Below are positions 1 to 8,452 of a DNA stretch of 64,000 nt, one piece after another (the stretch's first letter is position 1; each line of letters begins with the position of its first letter). Position numbers and translations under genes: made by a program. The notes under the pieces were generated by a model. That model made no database searches and was not told the origin of the DNA. It saw nothing but the letters and a program-made list of their open reading frames with translations. Source of the stretch: Roseibium sp. (GTDB lineage Bacteria > Pseudomonadota > Alphaproteobacteria > Rhizobiales > Stappiaceae); assembly GCA_017643215.1 (NCBI GenBank), contig JAEPNV010000004.1, positions 186,001 through 250,000 on the forward strand, given 5' to 3'.

Positions 1-2
1 AA

Positions 3-395
3 AAGCTCAAACGGCTGTTCCAGGAGCAGGACGGCATCTTTATCGCTTGTCCGGAGTACAATGCCGGCGTGACGCCGGTTCTGAAAAACGCCATTGATTG
101 GATCAGCCGGCTGAGCGACCCCGGGGAACCATCATCGGCCGCCTTCAAGGATCGTATCTTCGCCCTGGGCAGCGCATCGCCGGGGGCGTTTGCCGGTATG
201 CGCGGGCTGATCGGCATGCGAACCATCCTCGAGGTCGGGCTGGGCGCCCATGTCCTGCCCTACATGGTGTCTGTCCCCCGCGCTTCAACGGCCTTTGACG
301 GCAACGGCGACTTGACCGACGAACGGACGGGCGCGCAAGCTGATACGCTCGTCAAAGCCTTGATTAAGAACACGAAAATTAGGCGCTTGGGCTGA
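3..395 (+). CDS. NADPH-dependent FMN reductase family protein (3' part)
   Basis: The open frame runs in from the left edge, so the N-terminus is missing. The visible part contains [18 protein letters not shown], the signature of the NADPH-dependent FMN reductase/flavodoxin-like fold, where the P-E-Y-N segment helps bind the FMN phosphate or ring. Members are cytosolic flavoproteins that reduce FMN, quinones, chromate or azo dyes; the substrate cannot be told from this fragment. The C-terminal helix ends normally with a TGA at 393-395. It lies upstream of hslV in the same direction, with a promoter-like sequence between them, so it is probably a separate transcription unit. Family is clear from sequence; physiological role is unknown. 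Confidence 0.82.
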   Translation, partial: KLKRLFQEQDGIFIACPEYNAGVTPVLKNAIDWISRLSDPGEPSSAAFKDRIFALGSASPGAFAGMRGLIGMRTILEVGLGAHVLPYMVSVPRASTAFDGNGDLTDERTGAQADTLVKALIKNTKIRRLG

Positions 396-410
396 GCCGG
401 GTCGCACCGC

Positions 411-439
411 TTGGAATCCCGCAGTGAGCGGCTTACATA
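411..439 (+). promoter_or_regulatory. Candidate promoter of hslV
   Basis: TTGGAA (411-416) and TACATA (434-439) are separated by 17 bases and lie 33 bases before the hslV start. The -35 part reads CTTGGAA, which also resembles alphaproteobacterial RpoH heat-shock promoters (CTTG-type -35). hslVU is a classic heat-shock operon, so RpoH control is plausible, but this is inference from a weak motif. Confidence 0.4.
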
Positions 440-471
440 GAGCGCCGGTTGGACAAGCGCACGAGGATCAC

Positions 472-1029
472 ATGAGCGACAGCGGGGCACCGCAAAGCTG
501 GCACGGCACGACAATCGTCATGGTGCGCAAGGGCGGCAAGGTCGTCATTGCCGGCGATGGCCAGGTCTCGCTCGGCCAGACCGTGATCAAGCACACGGCG
601 CGGAAGGTCCGGCCGCTGGCCAAAGGCGACGTCATTGCCGGGTTCGCGGGCGCGACGGCCGACGCCTTTACCCTTTTCGAGCGGCTTGAAAGCAAACTTG
701 AGCAGTATCCCGGTCAACTGATGCGCGCCTGTGTGGAACTTGCCAAGGACTGGCGGACCGACCGGTATCTGCGCCGCCTCGAAGCCATGATGCTTGTCGC
801 GGACAAGAATATCTCCTTGGTCCTGACCGGAACGGGCGATGTTCTGGAGCCCGAAGGCGGCGTGATGGGCATTGGCTCCGGGGGCAATTATGCGCTGGCT
901 GCGGCAAAAGCGCTTGCCGATACGGACACGGACGCGGAAACCATCGCCCGAAAGGCCATGGCTATCGCGGCGCAGATTTGCGTCTACACCAATGACAGCG
1001 TCACGGTGGAGACGCTGGCAACGGAGTAG
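472..1029 (+). CDS. hslV: ATP-dependent protease peptidase subunit HslV (ClpQ)
   Basis: Proteolytic subunit of the HslVU (ClpYQ) protease, a bacterial proteasome relative in the cytoplasm; stacked hexameric rings cleave unfolded or regulatory proteins fed by HslU. The 185-residue frame contains GTTIVMVRK near the N-terminus. The first Thr of TTIV (Thr13) is the expected catalytic N-terminal nucleophile after removal of a 12-residue leader, the usual alphaproteobacterial form. AGDGQVSLG and the [13 protein letters not shown] segment are typical family motifs. I start it at ATG 472 because this gives standard length; the frame is open further upstream without homology. It is followed by an acetyltransferase gene and hslU, spaced as one operon. 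Confidence 0.97.
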   Translation: MSDSGAPQSWHGTTIVMVRKGGKVVIAGDGQVSLGQTVIKHTARKVRPLAKGDVIAGFAGATADAFTLFERLESKLEQYPGQLMRACVELAKDWRTDRYLRRLEAMMLVADKNISLVLTGTGDVLEPEGGVMGIGSGGNYALAAAKALADTDTDAETIARKAMAIAAQICVYTNDSVTVETLATE

Positions 1030-1035
1030 GGCGCC

Positions 1036-1560
1036 ATGATCGAGTTTCGCGCGGTCACGGAGGCGGACCTTCCGCTCCTGTCGCGCTGGATGCATCAGCC
1101 GCATTGGCAAGAATGGTGGGGTGACCCGGAAACCGAGCTGGGGTATGTGCGTGACATGCTGGCCGGCAAAGACAGCACGCGGCCTTATCTGTTTCAAGTC
1201 GACGGCAGCGCTGCCGGCTACATCCAGGTCTGGTTCATCAAGGATCAACTGACGCCGCGCTGGCTCGCGGTCGCGCCCTGGATGAAGCTGGTGCCTGAAG
1301 ATTCCGTTGGGGTCGATTTGTCCATCGGTGATGGCGCCAGCCTGTCCAAAGGCATTGGATCGGCCGCGCTGCGCGCCTTTGTCCAAGGACTTTTAAAAGC
1401 CGGGCACGAATCGATCCTGATTGATCCGGATCCGCACAATACACGGGCCGTCGCCGCCTACCGGAAAGCCGGGTTCCGGGAGATTCCGGACCTCATTGGC
1501 AAGACCGGCGACAGCCTGATCATGCAGTATCAAATTGAAGAAGGCGCGCCTTTCTCATGA
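1036..1560 (+). CDS. GNAT family N-acetyltransferase between hslV and hslU
   Basis: A 174-residue acyl-CoA-dependent acetyltransferase of the GNAT superfamily. The beginning ([16 protein letters not shown]) and the C-terminal [16 protein letters not shown] segment resemble the aminoglycoside 6'-acetyltransferase/AacA4-like branch; a [11 protein letters not shown] stretch supplies the acetyl-CoA pyrophosphate loop. The substrate is unknown and resistance should not be assumed. It starts 6 bases after hslV and its TGA overlaps the hslU ATG (ATGA at 1557-1560), so it is co-translated with the HslVU protease subunits. That placement could mean a functional link to protein quality control or only inherited operon order. 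Confidence 0.88.
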   Translation: MIEFRAVTEADLPLLSRWMHQPHWQEWWGDPETELGYVRDMLAGKDSTRPYLFQVDGSAAGYIQVWFIKDQLTPRWLAVAPWMKLVPEDSVGVDLSIGDGASLSKGIGSAALRAFVQGLLKAGHESILIDPDPHNTRAVAAYRKAGFREIPDLIGKTGDSLIMQYQIEEGAPFS

Positions 1561-2861
1561 CCGACTTTTCGCCGCGCGAAATCGTCTCCGAACTCGATCG
1601 CTACATCATCGGACAAAAGGAAGCCAAGCGGGCGGTTGCAATCGCCCTGCGCAACCGTTGGCGCCGGCAGCAACTGGAAGGCCAGATGCGTGAGGAGGTG
1701 CTGCCGAAGAACATTCTCATGATCGGGCCGACGGGCGTGGGCAAGACCGAGATCTCCCGACGGCTCGCCAAGCTCGACAACGCGCCGTTCACCAAAGTCG
1801 AAGCCACGAAGTTCACCGAGGTCGGATATGTCGGCCGGGATGTGGAGCAGATCGTGCGTGATCTGGTTGAGGTCGGCATCAGCCTGGTGCGGGACGCCAA
1901 ACGGGAAGCAGTCAAGGCCAAGGCGCATATTCTGGCTGAAGAACGCGTGCTCGATGCCCTCGTTGGCAACAACGCAAGCCCGGCCACCCGTGACAGTTTC
2001 CGGCAAAAGCTCAGGGATGGTGCTCTGGACGAAAAGGAAATCGAGGTGGAGGTCCGGGCCCAGGCGCAAATGCCGAGCTTCGATTTGCCGGGCATGCCGG
2101 GCGCCAGCGTTGGCGTCATGAATGTCTCGGATCTGTTGGGCAAGGCGTTTGGCGGTCAGACCAAAACCAAACGGACCTCGGTCCGTGATTCCTACGAGCT
2201 GTTGATCAATGAGGAGTCCGACAAGCTTCTCGATGAGGATAAGATTGTCGAAGAAGCCGTCTCGCTGGTGGAAAACTCCGGCATCGTGTTCCTGGACGAA
2301 ATCGACAAGATCTGTGCTCGGGAAGGCCGTGCGGGCGCGGATGTGTCGCGCGAGGGCGTACAAAGGGACCTCTTGCCGCTGATTGAGGGCACGGTCGTGT
2401 CGACAAAGCACGGCCCGGTGAAAACGGACCATATTCTTTTCATCGCCTCAGGGGCGTTTCATGTTGCCAAGCCGTCTGATCTTCTGCCCGAACTCCAGGG
2501 CCGACTGCCAATTCGTGTCGAATTGCGTGCGCTGAACAAGGAGGACTTCCGCGCGATCCTGACCGAACCGGAAGCCAGCCTGATCAAGCAGTATGTGGCG
2601 CTGATGAAAACCGAGGAGGTCGATCTCGTCTTCACCGAGGACGCGATCGAGGAAATTGCCAGTGTGGCGGTCGACCTGAATGCATCGGTTGAAAACATCG
2701 GCGCACGGCGTTTGCAGACGGTGATGGAAAGGGTCCTGGACGAGGTCTCGTTTACCGCAACGGACCGGCCCGGCGAGACGGTCGAGATCACCGCGCAATT
2801 TGTGCGGGAGAATGTCGGCGAACTGGCGAAGAACATCGATCTGTCGCGGTTTATCCTTTGA
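1557..2861 (+). CDS. hslU: ATP-dependent protease ATPase subunit HslU (ClpY)
   Basis: AAA+ unfoldase that recognises, unfolds and threads substrates into HslV. The 434-residue protein has the N-terminal [17 protein letters not shown] segment, Walker A GPTGVGKT at about residues 57-64, Walker B VFLDEID at about 244-250 and the C-terminal LSRFIL tail that docks into HslV pockets. The family pore loop is seen as [10 protein letters not shown]. Length matches the family. It overlaps the preceding acetyltransferase gene by four bases, so translation is likely coupled. The insertion (I) domain between the Walker motifs is present. Confidence 0.98.
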   Translation: MTDFSPREIVSELDRYIIGQKEAKRAVAIALRNRWRRQQLEGQMREEVLPKNILMIGPTGVGKTEISRRLAKLDNAPFTKVEATKFTEVGYVGRDVEQIVRDLVEVGISLVRDAKREAVKAKAHILAEERVLDALVGNNASPATRDSFRQKLRDGALDEKEIEVEVRAQAQMPSFDLPGMPGASVGVMNVSDLLGKAFGGQTKTKRTSVRDSYELLINEESDKLLDEDKIVEEAVSLVENSGIVFLDEIDKICAREGRAGADVSREGVQRDLLPLIEGTVVSTKHGPVKTDHILFIASGAFHVAKPSDLLPELQGRLPIRVELRALNKEDFRAILTEPEASLIKQYVALMKTEEVDLVFTEDAIEEIASVAVDLNASVENIGARRLQTVMERVLDEVSFTATDRPGETVEITAQFVRENVGELAKNIDLSRFIL

Positions 2862-2924
2862 TCTGCTGGAACTGCGTATGCCGCACCGCTTGCGGCCCGC
2901 TATGGCTGGTGGCAGCATGCGTGC

Positions 2925-3419
2925 ATGGTAGCGATCAGAAAAAGCAATGAGGAAGGCCACCGCCGGAAATTCCTGGTGGTGGTCGATGACACGCCCGAAT
3001 GCGACCGGGCCATCGTTTACGCCGCCAAACGCGCGGCGCGGACTGGCGGTGTTGTCGTCATGCTGTCGATCATCGCGTCGGACGACTTCCAGCATTGGCT
3101 CGGCGTGGAAGACCTGATGCGGGCGGAAGCCACCGAGGAAGCCGAGGCGACGCTCGCCAAAGCATCTGAACGGGTTCGCTCGGTCGCTAGGACGGAACCG
3201 GAGACGGTCATTCGCGAAGGCAACAAATCCGAAGCGATCCTCGACCTGATCGACAGCGACGCGGACATCGCCATTCTGGTCCTGGCGGCGGGCATGGGAT
3301 CTGAAGGACCTGGGCCATTGGTGTCATCCATCGCCGGCAAGGCGGTCGGCAGTTTCCCGATCCCGGTGACGATTGTCCCGGGCAACCTTGATGACGACTC
3401 GATCGCCGCGCTGGCGTAA
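2925..3419 (+). CDS. Universal stress protein (UspA family)
   Basis: A 164-residue single-domain Usp protein. KFLVVVDDTPECDRAIVYAA is the usual first strand with the Asp that contacts nucleotide. The C-terminal part LAAGMGSEGPGPLVSSIAG carries a form of the glycine-rich G-x2-G-x9-G-S/T nucleotide loop, though it is degenerate compared with ATP-binding Usps. It ends in the common IPVTIVPG strand. Usp proteins act in the cytosol under starvation and other stress; no specific role can be given. It follows hslU by 63 bases and may be in the same transcript. Confidence 0.88.
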   Translation: MVAIRKSNEEGHRRKFLVVVDDTPECDRAIVYAAKRAARTGGVVVMLSIIASDDFQHWLGVEDLMRAEATEEAEATLAKASERVRSVARTEPETVIREGNKSEAILDLIDSDADIAILVLAAGMGSEGPGPLVSSIAGKAVGSFPIPVTIVPGNLDDDSIAALA

Positions 3420-3635
3420 CCCTGCCCAGAATTCGGCTTGATTCACAGGCCAAATCGATTATCTAGTTTTTAATAGTTCCAATGTTTGGCGCGGTGGGCT
3501 ATTAAATTCATCGCCGATTAACGATGGATTTCGGTGTCTGGTGATCCTGATACGACCATCATGTCGTAGATCCCATGATGGTTGCCGGCTCCGGACCGCG
3601 GAAAGACGCAGCTGCAAGGCGCAAGGAATATCAAA
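3420..3635. other. Intergenic region before nfu with two hairpins
   Basis: The region is visibly richer in A/T than its neighbours around 3455-3510 and contains two inverted repeats. One has arms AAATTCATCG and CGATGGATTT with an 8-base loop (about 3504-3531). The other is perfect: CCATCATG at 3556-3563 and CATGATGG at 3574-3581. No coding frame with family features is seen. It probably carries the promoter of nfu, and one hairpin may lie in its 5' leader. Confidence 0.5.
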
Positions 3636-4196
3636 ATGTTCATTCAGACCGAAGCAACCCCCAATCCCGCGACGCTGAAGTTTTTGCCCGGGCGCGTGGT
3701 TTTGGACGAGGGGACCTATGATTTCACTTCGCCGCATGAGGCCGGTGCCTCGCCGCTGGCCGAGAAGTTGTTTCAGGTACCGGGCGTCGCCGCCATCTTT
3801 TTCGGCTACGACTTCATCACCGTGACGAAGAAGGAAGGCACAGACTGGCCGCACATGAAGCCGGCGATCCTTGGAGCGATCATGGAGCAGTTCATGTCCG
3901 GGCAGCCGGTCATGGCCGCCGGCCAGAAAGAGGATCTTGAAGAGGGCGAGTTCTTCGACGCCTCCGATCAGGAGACGGTGACGGTGATCAAGGACCTCCT
4001 TGAAACCCGTGTACGTCCGGCGGTCGCGCAGGATGGCGGGGACATTACCTTCAAGGGGTTCAAGGAAGGTGTCGTGTACCTGTCCATGCGCGGTGCCTGC
4101 GCGGGTTGCCCGTCCTCGACTGCGACACTGCAGCACGGGATCCAGAACCTGCTGCGTCACTTTGTACCGGACGTTCAGGAAGTGCGGCCAATCTGA
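3636..4196 (+). CDS. NifU-like Fe-S scaffold/carrier protein (Nfu)
   Basis: A 186-residue two-domain Nfu protein that receives Fe-S clusters from the assembly machinery and passes them to apo-proteins in the cytosol. The N-terminal Nfu_N domain begins MFIQTEATPNPATLKFLPG. The C-terminal NifU domain carries GACAGCPSS with Cys155 and Cys158, which bridge a [4Fe-4S] cluster between two subunits. ATG 3636 is preceded by AAGGA and gives the standard family N-terminus, so I prefer it to the upstream in-frame codon at 3582. A strong terminator follows, so the gene appears to be monocistronic. Confidence 0.95.
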   Translation: MFIQTEATPNPATLKFLPGRVVLDEGTYDFTSPHEAGASPLAEKLFQVPGVAAIFFGYDFITVTKKEGTDWPHMKPAILGAIMEQFMSGQPVMAAGQKEDLEEGEFFDASDQETVTVIKDLLETRVRPAVAQDGGDITFKGFKEGVVYLSMRGACAGCPSSTATLQHGIQNLLRHFVPDVQEVRPI

Positions 4197-4223
4197 CCGC
4201 AATCGCACCGTTTTCCGGTCGAT

Positions 4224-4250
4224 AAACCCGGCTTTCGGCCGGGTTTTTCG
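4224..4250 (+). terminator. Rho-independent terminator after nfu
   Basis: A 9-bp perfect stem (AAACCCGGC at 4224-4232 with GCCGGGTTT at 4238-4246) and a 5-base loop are followed by a short T run. It lies 28 bases after the nfu stop and before tsaB. Confidence 0.88.
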
Positions 4251-4345
4251 TTACCCGTTGTGAAAAGGAAAATGCAAGCCCCACCTTCGGGCTAAGCCGA
4301 AAGCGCGGCTCGACTCGGCGCATTTTGACGATTACCCCTGAACAT

Positions 4346-5023
4346 ATGCGTGTTCTTGCGATCGATACGGCCCTTGCCAACTGCGCCGCCGCCGTTTTGG
4401 ACGACAGCGAAGCGCATCCGTGCCAAACAGAATGCGGCGCGGAGATCGGCCGCGGGCATGCCGAACGGCTGATGAACATGATCGGCGAGGTCATGGCCGA
4501 ATCCTCCACCGCATTCAAGGATCTCGACCGGGTGATTGTGACAACCGGCCCCGGCAGCTTCACGGGGCTGAGAGTGGGATTGTCTGTTGCCCGTGGCTTC
4601 GGACTGGTTTTGGAAAAACCGGTGGTCGGGGTCACGACATTGGCGGCGCTGGCCCGATCCGTCGCCGGGTCTGCGGACGGTGACCCGATCCTGGTTGCGC
4701 TCGACGGCAAAGCCGACGAGGTCTATTGCCAACTGTTTCATTCCGACGGCACGCCTTTGGACGAACCGGAGGTCAAATCCCTGACTGCGCTTGCCAGCGG
4801 CCTGCCGGCTGGCATACGGTTTGCCGGATCAGCGGCGCGTCGGGTCGCCGAAGCGTGTGGTCTTGGGCCGGATCGCGTCCTTTCGGAACGCAGTTATCCG
4901 GATATTGCGGATGTGGCCCGTCTGGGCATGGAAAGCGATCCGAGAAGTGCGGCGGCCGTGCCTTTGTACCTGCGACCGCCCGATGCCAAACCGGCCACGT
5001 CTGGAAGGATCGAACGGCAATGA
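4346..5023 (+). CDS. tsaB: tRNA threonylcarbamoyladenosine biosynthesis protein TsaB
   Basis: Partner of TsaD and TsaE in forming the t6A37 modification of ANN-decoding tRNAs. TsaB is an ASKHA-fold protein that dimerises with TsaD and lacks its metal-binding histidines. The sequence starts MRVLAIDTALANCAAAV and contains TGPGSFTGLRVGLSVARG, the strongest TsaB signature. I choose ATG 4346 because it gives the canonical start; a TTG at 4325 is in frame but has no support. The gene is 225 residues long. The stop overlaps the ATG of rimI (ATGA at 5020-5023), a widespread bacterial pair. Confidence 0.95.
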   Translation: MRVLAIDTALANCAAAVLDDSEAHPCQTECGAEIGRGHAERLMNMIGEVMAESSTAFKDLDRVIVTTGPGSFTGLRVGLSVARGFGLVLEKPVVGVTTLAALARSVAGSADGDPILVALDGKADEVYCQLFHSDGTPLDEPEVKSLTALASGLPAGIRFAGSAARRVAEACGLGPDRVLSERSYPDIADVARLGMESDPRSAAAVPLYLRPPDAKPATSGRIERQ

Positions 5024-5508
5024 GTTTTTGGTGGTTCTGGACAGCGCCGCCGGTCGTAGAGGACGCGCTGGATGAGGACCTCCCTAAACTGGCCGAAATC
5101 CACGAAAGCGGGTTTTCCCATCAGTGGGACGCGGATGAGTTGGCGCGCCTCAAAAGCCAGGACGGGATCTTGATGCTCACCGCACGACGGGCGGGCGCCT
5201 ATGGAACCCGCAATCCCCTGGGATTTCTGGTGATCCGGACCGTGGCTGACGAGGCGGAGGTGCTGACCATCGCGGTCCATCCCCGCCATCGTGGCCGTGG
5301 GGTTGGCAAAAAGCTGATGCAGGAAGCCATCTTCCGGCTGTACGGGGACCGTTGCGCCTGCCTTTTCCTGGAGGTCGACGCGGCCAATGAAGCCGCGCTT
5401 CTGCTCTACCGCAGCCTGGGATTTCGGCAGGTCGGCGAACGGAAGGGGTACTATCGCGAGGCCGACGGTGAAGGCACCGCGCTTGTCATGCGGATCGATC
5501 TTCGCTAA
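5020..5508 (+). CDS. rimI: Ribosomal-protein-alanine N-acetyltransferase RimI
   Basis: A 162-residue GNAT enzyme expected to acetylate the N-terminal alanine of ribosomal protein S18, and possibly other proteins. The acetyl-CoA loop is HPRHRGRGVGKKLM (from about residue 87), followed by LEVDAANEAALLLYRSLGF, which is characteristic of RimI. The N-terminus MSFWWFWTAPPVVEDALDED is slightly longer than in E. coli RimI and rich in Trp. It overlaps tsaB by four bases. The tsaB-rimI-fur order is common in Rhizobiales. Confidence 0.93.
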   Translation: MSFWWFWTAPPVVEDALDEDLPKLAEIHESGFSHQWDADELARLKSQDGILMLTARRAGAYGTRNPLGFLVIRTVADEAEVLTIAVHPRHRGRGVGKKLMQEAIFRLYGDRCACLFLEVDAANEAALLLYRSLGFRQVGERKGYYREADGEGTALVMRIDLR

Positions 5509-5545
5509 TCGCTCATGTCAATAAGGCAATGAGCGGACGGTAACC

Positions 5546-6016
5546 ATGAGCGACGACCGGATCCCGACCTTGGCCGAGTTGTGCGCGGCAAAGGGAATGC
5601 GCATGACCGAACAGCGGCGGGTGATCGCGACCGTTCTGGAAGACGCATCGGATGCCCATCCAGATGTGGAGGAACTTTACCGCCGCGCGTCCGCCATTGA
5701 TCCAAGGATCTCGATTTCGACCGTCTACCGGACGGTGAAACTCTTTGAGGACGCGGGCATGATCGAACGCCATGACTTTCGTGATGGCCGGTCCAGGTAC
5801 GAAACGGTTCCAGAGGAACATCATGATCACCTGATTGACCTGCGGACCGGCCACGTCATTGAATTCCGGAACGAGGAAATCGAGGCGCTTCAGGAGTTCA
5901 TCGCCAAGCGGTTGGGATACAAACTGGTCGATCATCGCCTGGAGCTTTACGGCGTGCCCCTTGAAAAGCCCGTTCCAGGTGAAGCTGGAGACCGAGACGG
6001 TGATGGCACAGATTAA
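5546..6016 (+). CDS. Fur/Mur family metalloregulator
   Basis: A 156-residue dimeric DNA-binding repressor of the Fur family. The winged helix contains ISISTVYRTVKLFEDAGMIE; metal ligands are in HHDHLIDLRTGHVIEF and DHRLELYG. The family CxxC structural zinc site, which should follow HHDHL, is absent (LIDLRTG instead). This is the pattern of rhizobial Fur proteins that act as Mur and respond to manganese rather than iron, so Mur is the likelier name, though metal specificity cannot be read directly. The start has the upstream GGTAACC context but no strong ribosome site. Its 3' end overlaps plsC by 14 bases. Confidence 0.93.
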   Translation: MSDDRIPTLAELCAAKGMRMTEQRRVIATVLEDASDAHPDVEELYRRASAIDPRISISTVYRTVKLFEDAGMIERHDFRDGRSRYETVPEEHHDHLIDLRTGHVIEFRNEEIEALQEFIAKRLGYKLVDHRLELYGVPLEKPVPGEAGDRDGDGTD

Positions 6017-6866
6017 AGCCGCAGTGACGGTTTTTCTGCTTGCTTTGGTCTCAGCGGCGCTCATCCCGCTTCAATGGCTCGCCATCCGGCTTAGCACGCG
6101 CCTGCAACACAGGCTCCCGCAGATCTGGCATTGGATTGCAATTCGCCTTGTTGGCATTCGTATTCATCAACATGGAAAACCGGCCCGCGCCCGCCCGCTG
6201 TTGATCGCCGCAAATCACACGTCCTGGGTGGATATCGCTGTGATTGGGTCGCTCCTGCCATTGTCATTTATCGCAAAGTCGGAGGTCGCCGGCTGGCCGG
6301 TCTTTGGCTTGCTCGCGAAACTGCAGCGAACGGTCTTCGTCAACCGGGAGCGGCGCAGCGACACCGGGCGCGTTGCCGGTGAAATCGCCGGCCGGATGAC
6401 GGACGGTGATGCGATGGTGCTGTTTGCCGAAGGCACGTCGAATGATGGCAACACGGTGCTTCCGTTCCGGTCCGCGCTATTGGGCGCGGCAACCCGGGCG
6501 CTGGGCGGAGGTGACCATGATGTGTGGATTCAGCCGCTGTCCATTGCCTATGTGGATCTTCACGGTCTTCCCATGGGCCGGCAATTCCGGCCCCATGTCG
6601 CCTGGTATGGCGACATGGAACTCGCAGGCCATTTATGGGGTGTGTTTGCCGAAGGCGCGATCGATGTGGTGATCACATGGGGCACTCCGGTGCGTGTCGG
6701 GCCGGAGACCGATCGCAAGGCCTTGGCACATGACTTGGAGCAGGCGGTCAGGGCCATGACCATCGCGGCCCTGCGTGAAAATCCCGAAAAGCCGCCTGAT
6801 TTAACGGATATCGTTGAAACGCGGCTATTCTCAAGCGGCAAAAAAACCGCTAAAGCTGGCGCCTGA
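6003..6866 (+). CDS. plsC: 1-acyl-sn-glycerol-3-phosphate acyltransferase (PlsC family)
   Basis: Membrane enzyme that adds the second acyl chain to lysophosphatidic acid, giving phosphatidic acid. It has one N-terminal hydrophobic segment (AVTVFLLALVSAALIPL). The catalytic H-x4-D box is NHTSWVD with His72 and Asp77, and the glycerol-phosphate binding motif is seen as FAEGTSNDG. Length (287 residues) is usual. ATG 6003 lies inside the end of fur in another frame, so translation is probably coupled. Some relatives acylate ornithine lipids instead (OlsA), which cannot be excluded; the position beside fur and miaB fits the housekeeping or OlsA-like Rhizobiales copy. Confidence 0.9.
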   Translation: MAQIKAAVTVFLLALVSAALIPLQWLAIRLSTRLQHRLPQIWHWIAIRLVGIRIHQHGKPARARPLLIAANHTSWVDIAVIGSLLPLSFIAKSEVAGWPVFGLLAKLQRTVFVNRERRSDTGRVAGEIAGRMTDGDAMVLFAEGTSNDGNTVLPFRSALLGAATRALGGGDHDVWIQPLSIAYVDLHGLPMGRQFRPHVAWYGDMELAGHLWGVFAEGAIDVVITWGTPVRVGPETDRKALAHDLEQAVRAMTIAALRENPEKPPDLTDIVETRLFSSGKKTAKAGA

Positions 6867-6979
6867 TTGGCACGGCGTGGCCCCTGAATGGACCGTGACT
6901 GGAAACAGTGGGTCGAGATCGCGCCGGCCTGAGGCCCCAACACCATTGAACGTATCGGCCAAATGGCCACGAGGAGCGC

Positions 6980-8452
6980 ATGACAAGCCGCCCGCACATG
7001 AAAGACCCTGAGCGCCTGACCGACGAGCCGGGCGACAAAGCCGGGCAAGCGGGCCCGCGCAAGGTGTTCGTGCGCACCTATGGCTGCCAAATGAATGTCT
7101 ATGACAGCGAACGTATGACCGACGTTCTGGCGAAAGAGGGGTATGAAGCGACCGACACCGTGGAGGACGCGGATGTCGTGTTGCTCAATACCTGCCACAT
7201 TCGCGAAAAGGCCGCCGAGAAGGTGTATTCCGAACTCGGCCGCATCCGGAAGGTCAAGGACGAGCGCGCCCGGTCCGGCAAACAGACAATGATCGGTGTT
7301 GCCGGATGTGTCGCCCAGGCGGAAGGCGCGGAAATCTCCCGGCGGGCGCCGGTGGTCGACCTTGTGGTCGGCCCGCAGAGCTACCATCAGCTGCCCGGAT
7401 TGTTGAACAAGGCAAAGAACGGCGAAACGGTTGTCGAGACCGAATTCGACATCGATGCCAAATTCGATCACTTGTCGCAGGCTGCGGACGCCAATCCCGT
7501 CCGGCGGCCGCCGGCGGCGTTTTTGACGGTCCAGGAGGGATGCGACAAGTTCTGCACCTTCTGTGTGGTGCCCTACACGCGCGGCGCGGAAGTTTCCCGT
7601 CCGGTCCAGCAGATTGTGGCGGAAGCCACGCGCATGGCTGCGGCTGGCGTGCGCGAAGTGACGCTGCTTGGTCAAAATGTGAATGCCTATCATGGCGACG
7701 GACCCGATGGCAGGACGTGGGGTCTTGGACGCCTGCTGCGCCATCTGTCCGAAATCGACGGTCTCGACCGGCTGCGCTACACGACAAGCCACCCGCGCGA
7801 TATGGATGACGAACTGATCGAGGCGCACCGCGACCTTAAATCGCTGATGCCTTATCTGCATCTCCCGGTTCAGTCCGGCTCCGACAACATCTTGAAAGCC
7901 ATGAACCGCCGGCACACCCGGGACGACTATTTCCGGCTGATTGACCGGATCCGGCAGGCGGCGCCCGGCATCGCGCTGTCCGGTGACTTCATCGTCGGGT
8001 TTCCAGGCGAAACGGATGCCGACTTTGAAGACACGATGGATCTCGTGAGGCGGGTCGGCTACGGATCGGCGTTTTCGTTCAAATACAGTCCGCGGCCGGG
8101 CACGCCGGGTGCGAACCTGGCGGATCAGGTGCCGGAAGAGGTCAAAAGCGCCCGATTGGCGGAATTGCAAGCGCTGTTATCCGCGCAGCAGCGGGCCTTC
8201 AACGACTCGCGCCTCGGCATGGTTTGCGACGTTCTTTTGGAAAAAGCGGGCCGGCAGCCGGGCCAGCTTGTTGGCAAATCGCCCTGGTTGCAGGCCGTGC
8301 AACTCGACGCGCCGAAGGAATTAATTGGAACCATACAAGCGGTGGAAATCGTCAAGATCGGAAGCAATTCCCTGTTCGGACGGCTGACGGACGGGCAAGA
8401 TAGCGCCGAGTCGTACGCCCCGGACCTCAAGGAGGTGGCATTTGACGCGTGA
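6980..8452 (+). CDS. miaB: tRNA-2-methylthio-N6-dimethylallyladenosine synthase MiaB
   Basis: Radical-SAM methylthiotransferase that converts i6A37 to ms2i6A37 in tRNAs reading UNN codons. The N-terminal UPF0004 domain has the auxiliary-cluster cysteines Cys36 (YGCQMN), Cys72 (NTCHIRE) and Cys110 (AGCVAQ). The radical-SAM triad is CDKFCTFC at 188-195. A C-terminal TRAM domain ([19 protein letters not shown]) completes it. The 490-residue length is normal. GAGGAG lies just before ATG 6980. Its end overlaps the phoH gene by 11 bases, so the two are in one operon. Confidence 0.97.
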   Translation: MTSRPHMKDPERLTDEPGDKAGQAGPRKVFVRTYGCQMNVYDSERMTDVLAKEGYEATDTVEDADVVLLNTCHIREKAAEKVYSELGRIRKVKDERARSGKQTMIGVAGCVAQAEGAEISRRAPVVDLVVGPQSYHQLPGLLNKAKNGETVVETEFDIDAKFDHLSQAADANPVRRPPAAFLTVQEGCDKFCTFCVVPYTRGAEVSRPVQQIVAEATRMAAAGVREVTLLGQNVNAYHGDGPDGRTWGLGRLLRHLSEIDGLDRLRYTTSHPRDMDDELIEAHRDLKSLMPYLHLPVQSGSDNILKAMNRRHTRDDYFRLIDRIRQAAPGIALSGDFIVGFPGETDADFEDTMDLVRRVGYGSAFSFKYSPRPGTPGANLADQVPEEVKSARLAELQALLSAQQRAFNDSRLGMVCDVLLEKAGRQPGQLVGKSPWLQAVQLDAPKELIGTIQAVEIVKIGSNSLFGRLTDGQDSAESYAPDLKEVAFDA

